64,000 bases of DNA. Source: Sipunculus nudus (taxonomy: Eukaryota > Annelida > Sipuncula > Golfingiida > Sipunculidae). Positions 13,796 to 25,400 of the stretch are shown piece after piece. The DNA is taken from positions 83,737,056-83,801,055 of the forward strand of contig CM049310.1 of NCBI GenBank assembly GCA_026874595.1, given 5' to 3'. A program made the position numbers and the translations under genes. The notes beneath the pieces were generated by a model. That model was not told the origin of the DNA. It made no database searches and was given only the letters and a program-made list of their open reading frames with translations. Position 1 is the stretch's first letter; each line of letters opens with the position of its first letter.

Positions 13796-15688
13796 AGTTA
13801 TTTCACATCAATGTACACACTAGACACAGTAGGAATCTAGATTAATATTATCAACTGCATCTTTGTCTATCATTAATTTCCTTCATATGATCCCTAATGA
13901 TTAGTAATGAAAATATGATTTACTTTTTTTATCATTAAAATTGAACTGAAAAATACTGCATGGTGTTATTTGGAATATGTGACATTCTATCCATTGATAC
14001 AAGATTCTTATATCATCAGTAACTTCAAGTTAATTTCCTGTTATTATAAACTAACAAATTCCTTTTCTATTTTTCTTTAATTTGTTATTAAAAATCAATA
14101 AAAATTTATTAATTTATTGTTTATTGTTATGTTGTTGGTTAAAACTACTAGATGAGTTTGGTTGGACACCTGGATCAACTGTGGCTGGCCATAAGCTGCC
14201 TGGCTGCCCCAGTGAATGCCTCGCTTCAAGCATGCATAATTTGCTGAAAGTTCAACAAGGTCAACATACAGGTGACTCAAGAGGGGCTGGAGAGAACAAA
14301 GCTTCAATTTTTGGCCAATTTTTTTCAGCTTTCTAAACTAAAAAGCTGAAATCCTAATGTGTACATGATATGAAAAATATATTTACAGTGCTCACAGGAA
14401 ACAAATGTGCCATGGTCAAAGTTGGGCAAAATTTAAGGTACTAATTTTATATTTATACTAATAACTTATAAAATTTGAAAAATTCAGAACTAATTTTGGG
14501 TATTAAATTGAATCTTGATTAAATAATGTAAGATCCCTGACAAAAAATCTCTAGCTTCAGCAATCCCCTTGTTAAGGGAGTAAATATATTTCTTGATTTT
14601 TTACAAAGTGCATTATGTAGCGGCCCATAACTTAAAACAATTACGCAATACTGCCATCATTTCTGGCATGTGCATTGAGAATGTATAGAAAAATATAAAT
14701 ATTAAATATGATTAAAGTCAGATCAGTGGTTTTGATATTAGGCAGTCTTGAAGTGTAACAATGGGTTTTTAATGGAAAAATGAAGTTTTTCATTAATATC
14801 TTGAAGGTATTAAGTCCTAGTGACCAAATTCTTGGCATGGTAGGGGATTTTGGAGACATCTAATTGTATGCCAAATTTTATAATTAGGAACTGAGAGCTG
14901 AAGCTGGGGAGCTGAGCTCTTGCAAACTGCATAACACTAGCTTGATGTAAACAATATGTTACATGGTGCTTGAAAACTTGAATAAAATCTACTGTTTTTG
15001 ATCAACTGGTTTCAAATTTTTGGTGTTAACAGACAAAATGCTAACATGAACATGCTGTGAAAATTAAATCCACAATACTTACAAGAAAAAAACGTGCCAT
15101 GGTCAAAGTTGGGCAAAATTTAAGGTACCAATATTTTATTTTTGTTAATATTTTAAAAAATTTAGAAGATTTTGATCTAATTTTGGGTATACAATTTAAT
15201 TTTGATCAATTAAAGTTATATTACTGGAAAAAAGTCCATAGCTTTAACAGGTTTGGTGTTAAGTGATTAAATATCTTTCCTGATTTTTTACAAAATGCAT
15301 TATGTTGGGCCCATAACTTTTTTAAATTATACAATACAGACATAATTTCTGGCATGTACATAGGAACTATATAGAGGAATATTTATGGTAAATATGAGGA
15401 AAAACAGATGAGTGGTTTTGATATTAGGCAGTCCTGAAGTGTGAAAATAGGTTTTTAATAAAAAATTGAGGTTTTTCCTTAATTTCTCAAAGGAACGAAA
15501 TCGCAAAGACCCAGTTTTCGGCTTTGAAGGAGATCTTGGGGAGATCTAACATTATGCTGAATTTTGGATTCCTAGGTCTTACGGTTTTAAAACGTGCCAC
15601 ATCTATGGACGGACGGACAGACGGACGGACAGACAACGGACAATGGACCACGACTATAGCTCAGATGACTTATAGTCAGCTGAGCTAA
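13796..15688 (+). mobile_element. Hairpin-ended element, copy 3, duplicated at 46.2-48.1 kb
   Basis: This 1.9-kb stretch begins ttcacatcaatgtacacac and ends with the same hairpin plus CTAA. It is nearly identical along its length to 46155-48056, including the segment gacacctggatcaactgtgg and both internal units. It lacks the left-end palindrome and directly follows copy 2, so it looks like a left-truncated member in tandem. Confidence 0.6.
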
Positions 15689-15689
15689 A

Positions 15690-16281
15690 AAATGTGCCGT
15701 GGCAAAAGTTGGGCAAAATTTAAGGTACCAATTTTATATTTTTGCCAAAATTTAAAAAAATTTAACAGATTTTGATCTAATTTTTGGTATACAATTAAAT
15801 TTTGATTAATTTAAGTTGTATTACTGGAAAAAAGTCCATACCTTTAACACTTTTGGTCTTAAGTGACCAAATATCTTCCTGATTTTTTTACAAGTCCATT
15901 ATGTTTGGGCCCATAACTTTTTTAAATTATATAATTCTGACTTAATATCTGGCATGTACATAGGAACTATATAGAGGAATATTTATGGTAAATATGAAGA
16001 AAACCAGATGAGTGGTTTTGATATTAGGCAGTCCTGAAGTGTGAAAATAGATTTCTAATAAAAAATTGAGGTTTTTCCTTAATATCTTGAAGGAACGAAG
16101 TCCTATTGACCCAATTTTCGGCATGGTAGTAGATTTTTGGGACATCTAACTGTATGCTCAATTTCAGATTAGTAGGTCCAACGGTGTCGAAACGTGCCAG
16201 TCTTACGGACGGACATCCGGACAGACAGACGGACAATGGACCACGACTATAGCTCAGATGACTTATAGTCAGCTGAGCTAA
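15690..16281 (+). mobile_element. Hairpin-ended element, copy 4, truncated tandem unit
   Basis: It starts abruptly (atgtgccgtggcaaaagtt) right after the CTAA end of copy 3 and runs to its own hairpin (16252-16278) and CTAA. It contains only the right half of the unit, a head-to-tail 3'-end array. Confidence 0.6.
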
Positions 16282-17259
16282 TTATAATTCAATAATATGA
16301 ATTTTATATTGATCAGAGAACCAGACGCTATTCAGTACATGGCTGCTGATGATCTGACTTGGACTTAGGAAAAAGGTATCGCCACCTGTTGGTCAAATTG
16401 TTTATAAACATTGCCTACAGCAGTTTGGCAGGAGAGAAACTAGAAAACTGACAGGTCAGGAAGGGCCCCGCAAAAGATGCAGTCATTATAAATTGAAGTA
16501 CTGTAAATTTGGTGTACTTTGGTAGCATGGGCTGATAGAGTGATAATTGAAAATTAAAGAACCTGTATAGAACAGCTTACATGTATAAACTGGAAGAAGA
16601 GATATGGTAAAGTGAAAATGTTCAAAGCTATCAAAATAATGAAATAAAAGAACTGCATGTATTTTTAGTTTCTGTATTTATGTATTACCTGTGCCAATTA
16701 TTCTTGGTTAAAGTCTTGGCTGGGCTGTGTCAAATATTTTTCCAGTATTTGTATGTTGAATTGGCCTTTTTATATGTGAGACTTGAGTATGTACATGAAC
16801 CTTGTAGTATTAGAGAGAGTCAGCTGCTGGTTAGTAGTGAAAAAGATTCATCCATTTCTGGCCTGCTGAGTGTTAGTCAAATTGTTTGTGAGCTATTTGG
16901 TTAACGTCATTTTAGCAATATCACCTCTGTGACCTTGAAAATCCATCAAGGTCACCCATCTTCAAACATGATGTAGCCCATCAAAAGGTCCATCACTGCC
17001 ATGAGTCTGGGGACCTTATATGAAATACTTTTTACGAGTTATTGTGTTAACAATGTGTGTCCTTTTGCATGCATATTTGCTAAGAGAGCGCAACCTTACT
17101 AGGTGTTCAGTAATGGTTTTTACCGCATAACTTACAGCAAATGGCTGACTATGACCATATATCATGCTTCGTTGCTGTTGACATGAGGACCTGTCCTACT
17201 GTTAAGGTGGAACAAACAATTATGGTTACGATTATGATTTCTGCCCTGCTGAAAGAGGG

Positions 17260-17472
17260 ACCTAAAATTTAACACCAAACTGTGAATAACTTTTTTGACC
17301 TTTGACCTCCGAACCCCAAAATCGATAGGGATCTTCCATAATTGATGGTTAATATATATTTCAGGTTTGAACTCAATCTGTCAATCCTAACGGGAGTTAT
17401 CATCCTGAAAAGAATTTGTGGACAGACGAACAGGTCGATTACTATAGGGCTTTTTAAGTGGGGCCCTAATAA
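17260..17472 (-). repeat. Fragment of AGGTCA half-site repeat
   Basis: It contains tttgacctttgacctcc, then gttatcatcctgaaaag and the end block aagtggggccctaataaa. The same order of blocks occurs at 43150-43355, and the reverse near 28300-28400. Confidence 0.55.
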
Positions 17473-18747
17473 ATGCAAAATTCTTTAGTGTTCAAATATA
17501 TAAATAAATCTTATTATGTAATTTATCTGTTCACAATTGAAATATTCAGGAACACCACAGAGCTCAGTTGATTTTAAGTGCTTTTTTTGTTGATTTTTGG
17601 TGTTTTTTTTGTGAGAAGTTTGGCATTTCCCTACTCAGACTTGGGAACTTGCTGCCATAGCAACATACTTTGACGAATGCACATTATAAATAAATTTGAC
17701 TCAGTAATGTCTTTTAAACTTTCTATACAATGAAGGAATGGACATGAAAAGCATACTCCAAAGCATATCTAATACTTATAAAAGGAATTCGGTTCACGTT
17801 TGTGCGCAATGTTTTCTAAAACCGCGTTGTGTACAATATTGTGCCATACCTCATTTTAAAGGTTATTATCCCCGCAGTGACATAGGCAATATGAAAATAA
17901 ATAATTTTTAATGTACATATAATTTTGAATGATTTTTCTGTTTTTTTACCTAGAACAGTCGAACTGCTTTCGGCAATCACCGGAATGCGTGCATCGTGGT
18001 CACTTAACCTCTAACACTAAGGACTATTGTTCATATGAATAACGCTTGCTTTCAATGAGGGATTTGACCCACCTGCGTGGTCAGTAAAAGAGAAAAACAC
18101 ATGTTTCTCGCTTTATGAAATGGAAAGTTCAACCCAGGAGGATTCACGACAAAATCTAATTCAAGGTCCCAATTTCAGGAACAGGGCTGGTGTGGGGTGG
18201 GGTTGGGTGGTGGCGGGGGTTTCAGGCCTCAAACTTTGTCTGATACGATGGAAAAAAAGGTTGCGGTGGCTGAAAATGGGATACGGACCCACTGCATGGA
18301 GTCCCGCTGGGTCCGCTTCTGCTACATACGATGTTTGCTTATTTCTATTTCCTTCTTCTGGAACAGTTTCCTTGCAATTAATCTTTTATTAGTTCCTCAC
18401 ATCAACCTATTCTTTATACGTCCAATGATAGAAACCAGTCAAATCAACAAAACAATGTCTCATTCCTGTTCGCAATGTAAACCATCACTGACCAGGTCTT
18501 AAAGGTAAACATACCGGAGTTTGATTTTTGCCACGAGCACAGCGCCACAAAATAACAGTAAAAAATATTTGTACATATCGTATTCCGAAAGTAACCCACT
18601 AAAAATCTATATTGTCTTTTAACTTTTATAATAAAAAATGAGCCAACATATATCTCAATCAATAGATCTCCAAAACCCCGGTAAAAAGCCCTTTATACCG
18701 GGTTTATCAGCTAGATACTCATAAATTGAGGTCCATTTAGAAAAGGT

Positions 18748-18752
<5 letters not shown>

Positions 18753-18810
<58 letters not shown>
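18753..18810. repeat. (AT)n microsatellite
   Basis: About 29 uninterrupted AT units. The apparent Tyr-Ile repeat peptide is an artefact of translating this tract. Confidence 0.95.
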
Positions 18811-18813
<3 letters not shown>

Positions 18814-20022
18814 ATCATGTAAAGATTGACCAGCATGACCAGCACAAGTGTAAAGCTCTACAGTAATCAATAAATACAGACTGCCTTTAAGTTTGCAGTT
18901 TAATAATATATTCAGATATTTTCATGTCCAAATTTTAGACTCAAGTACTTGGTAACTATTACCCAAACCTGAGTATTCCTTTCAGCCATTCTCTCAATTT
19001 TCTCACCTAATCAGTCCCTTAGAAATGCATCCCTTGTCTATTTTGTAGGGCATCACATCCCCCCACTCCGCCACCATCCCCGGAACAATAACAATTCACA
19101 GCAGCTGAATTTTTTTTACGGAGCACTTTGTGCAAGAGAGTCTGAATACTGGTGTAGCTTATTTATCTGCTTTGTGCGACAGGGGGGTCTGGCTCAAGGA
19201 TAGCTTTCTTAACTGGCATGACGTAACGCTACCACACACATAGAGGCAGCCATAGTAGAAAAGTATTGGGCCGCTAGGGGTGCATATGTTTGTTGCAATG
19301 GTTGCAAATGTTCGGTGAGCTACTGAGATTGCAAACTTCATGATGTTCGGGTGACATTTGCATTCAACTGAATTGCCAAATATTTTCTTGTGATACAAAA
19401 ATATATTGTGTTACACATATAATCAGACTGCTTGTTTCTAATCCCTATGATCACTGTATATTGATGTATTAATAGACTATGACCCCCCCCCCCCCCTCAT
19501 CTTAGTAAGGACGCTCTTTTTCAGCGAGTGAAAGATAAGGTGTTCCTTGCGCTTTGCACTTGAACTTCAAAGTTTATAATGCACTTTTACCAATCTTAAT
19601 CGTCTTTTCACTGGGGTCAAAGTCACAATTAATCTGCGAAGTCTAAATTATAATAAAAAGTATATAATCAAGACTGGATAATAATTAAAATTCAATTCTA
19701 AAATAAGGAAATTTCTTGTTCCCGGGTTATAATTTTATACTACAGTCTACAAGATTGAAATTAATATATATGAATGGTGATAATAATACTTCATAATTAT
19801 TTGACAGTTTTCTAGTTAATTATACCCGGTATCAGCCGTGTGCTTGTTAAATTTAATTTAACTTTAAAACAGGAAACCAGGCTGTAACACTAACAGTGTA
19901 AGTGAAAGCGACTGAGACGGTCAAACCCCAAACTCCCAAAGACAGCAAGATTGAGGGGTAGTTTGGCGCAAGTTCAGTTCCAAATTAGCCATTGTATCAA
20001 CACTTCAGGGTAGCTGACTCAC

Positions 20023-20160
20023 TTTAAAGCTGGCTGTTGTTCTAAAAAGAAATATCACTAGACTGTCATCTCGGGTCAAAGGCTGATACCACACACCAAC
20101 AAGTCGCTTTCTCTTCCTCTATTTATCTGTGTTTCACCTTGTGCCTGTCGTTTGAGCTCT
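20023..20160 (-). other. Candidate MFF 5' non-coding exon
   Basis: The minus-strand stretch ends in the donor AAA|GTGAGT at 20023, just downstream of the CRE. MFF coding exon 1 needs an upstream donor, and this is the best one I see in a promoter-like setting. The left boundary (transcription start near 20150) is a guess. Confidence 0.3.
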
Positions 20161-20168
20161 AGTTCCAG

Positions 20169-20176
20169 TGACGTCA
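20169..20176. promoter_or_regulatory. CRE palindrome TGACGTCA in candidate divergent MFF/REC114 promoter
   Basis: A perfect TGACGTCA (CREB/ATF site) lies in a relatively GC-richer stretch (about 20100-20270). On the minus strand a good donor (AAA|GTGAGT, exon edge 20023) could end an MFF 5' UTR exon. On the plus strand AAGTG|GTAAGA (exon edge 20299) could end a REC114 5' UTR exon that splices to 22340. The site is certain; the promoter role is inference. Confidence 0.45.
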
Positions 20177-20199
20177 TCACTCTGTGTGTACACAAAACC

Positions 20200-20299
20200 G
20201 CATGTCATTTTGCCGGGTGTCGTCTGCTGGCGGAGAGCGCCTTTCATCACGAACCACACTATTCTTGTTCGAATTAAAGTAAAAAGTAGATTTCAAGTG
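20200..20299 (+). other. Candidate REC114 5' non-coding exon
   Basis: The plus-strand stretch ends in the donor AAGTG|GTAAGA at 20299, facing the acceptor at 22340. It contains cgtctgctggcggagagcgc, one of the few CG-rich patches in the window. The start is not defined by the sequence. Confidence 0.3.
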
Positions 20300-22339
20300 G
20301 TAAGAATATGTGCTGTGCCTTTGCATTATACACATATTATATAGATGGCTAACTTTTTAAGCCGTGATATTACCTAAATATTAAAAATAAATTAAGTTAA
20401 ATGATGAAATGTATAGTCGCAAGTGTTGAAGCGCCACCTCAGCACCTGTGATACGTGTTATTTTTTTTTAATTTTATACCCTCATTTCTGAAAGCTGTCA
20501 ACTGACTTTTCAATTTTTTTCCTAGTTAACTCCTCTGCAGGAAAGCAATTAAATTACCCCAACTTAAGTTGAATTATTTCAATATTTTGCCTGTACATAC
20601 ATGTTTTATGGGATTTTTATTTTTGTCAGAACTTGTAATATTTGGTAATTTGATGTGTTGACATGTTTGAGAGTGTTACCAAATATATCTTTATAATTAA
20701 TTTGGCTGTCAGCACCCAATTTCCCAAGAATATTGACCTTATGACTGCTATGTGACAGAGAACTAAGGTTTCACCACCTTTGTTGACTTAGTTTCTGTAA
20801 AACGCAATCCTCCTAGATAATTCAGAAATATTAATCTTTGGTATTATTTTCATGGTAAACAATTTCTAAGACTCGTAATTAGAGGGAGGACAATTTATGG
20901 AGTATGAATTAATTTCAAACTAATGCTCTTCATTGAACTGTAAATATTGCCAGCTTCAAAAGCTGATTATTGTACACATAAAATTTAAATCAGCAGGCAA
21001 GCCTAAGGCTTAAGGCTGTCCACACTTAACGGGGTGCAGTGCTGCAAAAAATGTTTAGTACATGCAAATACACAGGGGAGTCCACACAAAACACCACACT
21101 GTGTAGTGCTGCAAAGCAAAGGTCCTCTTTGCAGCACTCAAAAATGCCCAGCTGTTTATAAATTAAGTAGAGTAGTATAGCACTGCACAGTGTCATGCAT
21201 CGCTGCACTGTTCCGCACTGGCCTGCATTTTCTGGCTTTGGCCTGTCAAATGTAATGAAGCAGGCCCTAAGAGTCTGGAAAAATTGTCCCTGACTTACTT
21301 CAAATAACCTGCCTTATTCTTGAACTGAAGCAAATAGAAATTTCTTCTTAGATAAATGCTAAATAAAATTTTTATGCCACAAAGTAGACATTAGATCTCT
21401 TGTCTCTTTTTTATCATCATGCCTCTCTCTGGTTACGCTCTTTACACAGCGCTTTAACTGTAGGCCTACTCCCTATATCGTAAGTGCTGTTTGTTATGAC
21501 CTTGCATCCTGAATTGCTACACCAGAGAGGAGCACTGTATTTTTGTCAAATCAGATGAGACCTTGTGCTGAAAGACACAGCCAAGCCAGGAATACACGGA
21601 GCCAATCATGTTCATTTCGTTTTGAGAGACAGCTCATCGCCCCAGTAACCATGCACATCTCGCTTGCTTGTTTCAGCTCTGCAGACAACAGATACATGGC
21701 TACGCTAACACAGTCATAATGTCATAATCGAATCAGTCAATGATGTGAGAATACAGAGGGAGTAATTAAAATTCGACCGTAAACTGCCAACAAGCGGCGC
21801 TTGAAGCGCAGCTATGTGCGGAGCCAGGATGCCTGTCGAGTGTTTGTGTATTGGCATCTGGTTGGCTGCTTTTCACATCATACGCACATTTTTTTTCAGC
21901 AGACAACAAACCGCCATCTGGTGTCTAAATATATCATAAATAGTCCAAGCTGGCAGCGTGAAAATCAGTTGCTTCTTTAGGAGCGCAAGATAACTGCTGC
22001 CTCGGCAGCGTATTCTCTGGTATATTTATGTCATTTAATTTCCATGGATGGGTGGATTTAGAGGGGCTTAGGGCTGTATGTCCCCGCCTCTTTTTTTACA
22101 TAAATATAAGAAAATCGGAAAGTTCATACAAAAAGTAGCAAAATCCACATCTCACACCAGTTATTTCAAATTCTGCAGATCTTGAATTCCAATCACACTT
22201 GTTCATCTGGGCCAGAGTGCTGTTCCCCCCTTTACCTTTTGTAGGTACCAGTAATTTTCATGTATTGCTCTCTCAAAAATATACCACCATTTTAGTTTAC
22301 CTATTTTCTCCTCTAATGATGGTTTGTTTCTCTACACAG
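20300..22339. other. Presumed REC114 5' intron
   Basis: No coding exon seen. It contains a CG-richer patch (about 21590-22010) with agccaatcatg, gcggcgcttgaagcgcag and ccgccatctggtg, which could be an alternative REC114 promoter. No repeat family is recognised. Confidence 0.35.
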
Positions 22340-22432
22340 AGTGATCAGGTGACCATGGCGAAATCCTGGAATCTTACCAAGTATGCACGCTATGTTACAG
22401 GTAGTTCAAAGACCAGCCCTGGAGAATGGAAG
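22340..22432 (+). CDS. REC114: REC114 exon with start codon (residues 1-26)
   Basis: The acceptor is tctacacag; the donor is AAG|GTAAAC. Coding begins at 22355; 22340-22354 would be 5' UTR. It encodes MAKSWNLTKYARYV, similar to the 'LQRYARCI' start of vertebrate REC114. The frame stays open upstream to an ATG at 22199, but the acceptor and the lack of similarity argue against that longer start. Confidence 0.85.
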
Positions 22433-25400
22433 GTAAACTAAATAAAATTTTGTTTAGCTGTTTATTCATTTTTTAATGAAATGAACTGAAATAAGTTCAG
22501 TAGTCAGTTTTGCCTAGTGACTGTGTCAGGATTGCCCAGAAGTAGATAATTTAGACTAAACAGAATCTGATGTGATTTCAGGATGATAAATCATCACAGT
22601 TTAAAAAAAAAATTGAAATCTTTTAAAAGTACATAATTATTTGCAATGACATGTAAATTATCTAACACTATTAGTTCATTTTGCAGAGTCACTGCTGAAT
22701 ACAAAGTTTCCCAGCTAAACTGTGTACAATTCACCTGTTTCACAGGTTGTTATGGATCATATGTAAGTAAACACAATCCATGTGTGTCAGTTTACCATAT
22801 TAAGATTGAATGATTACAGGTCTGGTTTTGTGTATGCATGATAACTGAACAAGGAGAAATGTGCAAGAAGAAACACAGAAGAAAATCTGATTCTTGAAAC
22901 AAATTGATTTGTGAAACTAAGAGGTACAGCCATCAGGTGGCAGGCGTGCTATGTTGATGTTATGTGTCATTGATCACACCTGGTGAAAGCTTATTTCAGC
23001 ACATCACAGAAGTGAACAAATGGTTTTAGAATGACATATTGGCAGATATCACAATATATAACTCTGTATGTAAATTGATCCAATTGATTATTTCAGCTGT
23101 TGGAAGGTGGCGCCACTGACTTGGTTCTTATGGTTTCTGAGCTGAACCACTTAGTAATAATGCACAGTGATGAAATACAGGTAAGATATCATACAAATTC
23201 AATAATAATTTAATGATTCAGAAATAAATTCACACCTGTATAGAGCCCCCTAAAAAAAGGGTTTGATTATATAGAGATTTCCTGAAAATTGTAAGACTTA
23301 AATGCACATATACCAACAGCAGATAAAATATATTCTTCTAGGAATTACTCTATCATTAATATAATATTTTATGAGTGTGCTACAGCCATGCTATGATATT
23401 TTTCTTCTACTGTTTTTTTGTGATGGCTTTACTCAAATTTGAAATAACACATCCACCTAAAAAGCAACATTTATTAATTGACTCAGATCCTTAACATCTT
23501 TTTTACTACTTGAAAGCTGCCATACCGGTACCCTGCATTTCAGGTAGCAATTATTATACGCCTGTCTGTGACTTATTATGGTTACCCAGAGTCTGTCTGT
23601 CCTTCTGTTAACTTTAAGTGTCGCCCTGATAACTGTCTCACTTTGATGGTTTTCATGAAACTCACCATAACTACAATAGATTGTCTCACCTGAGTTTGAT
23701 TATGGGCAAAATCCATATTTATGGGAAAATCCATTTTTATTAAGGTCATGGGCCACTATAGGCTACATTGTGGTGTTGCTGTGATAACTTATAGAAATGT
23801 AAATCAGTATAAAATCTGGCCTAAGTTTGATTTTCAGCAAAGTCCATGCATATTGAATGAGGTCAATGAGACTTCAGTGGCATCATGATGACTTACCAGA
23901 AATGTGATGGATTTTCATGGACCTCGTGAAGAATATCAACCAATACAGTTTCTCACCTGTATTACATTCTCATCAAAATTCAAGCATATTTAATTAGGTC
24001 AGAGGTCACAAGATATGATGCTGGCATATTATGCTCAATTTGTTGTGCTCTTGTTCTATTATTGGCCTAAGCTGAATGCATATTCTAACCAACTATTAGT
24101 AGATGGGTCACTTAGTCAGCACAAGGGTACGGGTTAACTCTCCAGCTGGTAAACTTGAGAACACTCCTTGATGGTTGATAATGGTTGATTATCATTACAC
24201 TTATAAAACCTTGTTTCTTGCTTGATGGATCTTCAAGTTGTCCCAAATACATGTGTAACTGATCTTCTTCCAAAAAAAATATTTCTTACTGACCATTGTT
24301 CCTAAAGATGTGTTGCTTCACTTTGTTCACTCTGTCTCTCTTTATGATTCTGGGACACAGACTCTCCTTCTGTTGACTATTCTCTACAAACTATACTGTC
24401 TGATTAATTGACCATTTATAACATTTAAATATATGTTTATGTTAACAACAATTTAGTGGCTACCCTTGAAACAAAATCTGTGTGCAGTGGGATTAGTATT
24501 ATCTGGCCTATTTTACAATAGGTTTAGGGGGTTATCTTTTGTTAAAAGATGTAAAATATCAAAATAAATTCCTTTAAAGAATACTAAGCAACAGGGTGGT
24601 ACAGTGAGTAAGTTACCTGTAGACAGAAGTAAACCATTTACTAGTGAGGTATGTAGCAGATATTTGTTTTTCCTTGTATCTGTATAGGGTTTTATTAATG
24701 TTCCATCATCAAGAACTTGCTGCTTAACTTTGGGATGGTCCTCATAAGGTAATTTATAACTACCATGTCCTTGACAAATTTCACTGCTTCTTAGGAGAAT
24801 TCATCAGCCTATAGATATATACTTTGATAAAAAAATACTAAAAGTACAGTAACCACTGTATATTTTAGTTATAACAATGATCTTATCACACAATAAATAA
24901 TATGTTATTATGTTATTACTTTAGTTTTAAAATTCTTTTTCAGGAGAGTCATGCTTTACATGGAGCACATGATTGGATGAAAGGCATCAGAAAGGGTGAC
25001 AGTATGCTCTTTGTTTACAAGATAAATGTGAGTATTTATACAGTGTTATACAAACAAACAAAAAATTTAGTAATCTGTTTTTGGATAGTATTAGTATCCA
25101 AGATTGAGATAATATTTTGTCCATGGCCACCTACTCTCTCTTTCTCTCTGTCTTTGTCTCTGTTTGTCTGTCCCTCTCTCTTGCTCTCTCTCTCTTTCAC
25201 AAATGCATACATGGGCAGATATATCACCATGTGGTTAACTCCTTTTACAGACAACCACAATTTCATTTTGTGGAGTATCCATGAGTGCACCATTTTGACA
25301 TGTGATCAACAGAGTTTCAGAAACTGTTGTGAGATTTGGGAAATAGAAAATGGTTCATTTGTTGCATGTTTTGGTTTGTCCTTATGCCACATGTTATGTG

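Larger units (their letters stand above)
16282..20022. other. Intergenic or MFF 5' intron, with repeat fragments
   Basis: No coding exon seen. It contains a fragment of the AGGTCA-type repeat (about 17260-17470), an (AT)n microsatellite, a C15 run near 19482 and a fragment related to the GGATCCGC/GGACCC repeat (about 18270-18330). The rest shows nothing I recognise. Confidence 0.4.

Noticed and set aside
13424-16236. Recurrent minus-strand frames reading MPKIGSIGL...LNFLLEIYFHTSGL
   Set aside because: They recur because the underlying repeat recurs (8.7, 13.5, 14.7, 16.0 kb). Copies carry frameshifts, and there is no domain or codon bias to suggest a protein.
22199-22354. Upstream in-frame ATG for REC114
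   Set aside because: An AG acceptor with a pyrimidine tract lies between it and 22355, the extra residues look like translated intron, and the 22355 ATG has the better context.
23106-23116. GGTGGCGCCAC in REC114 exon 2, 11 of 12 bases of the repeat palindrome
   Set aside because: It encodes Gly-Gly-Ala within a conserved exon with no other repeat similarity around it; treated as coincidence.
24595-24640. tRNA-like A-box (gggtggtacagtgagtaag), possible tRNA-derived SINE
   Set aside because: No matching B-box at the right distance and no clover-leaf. I found no convincing tRNA gene anywhere in the window.
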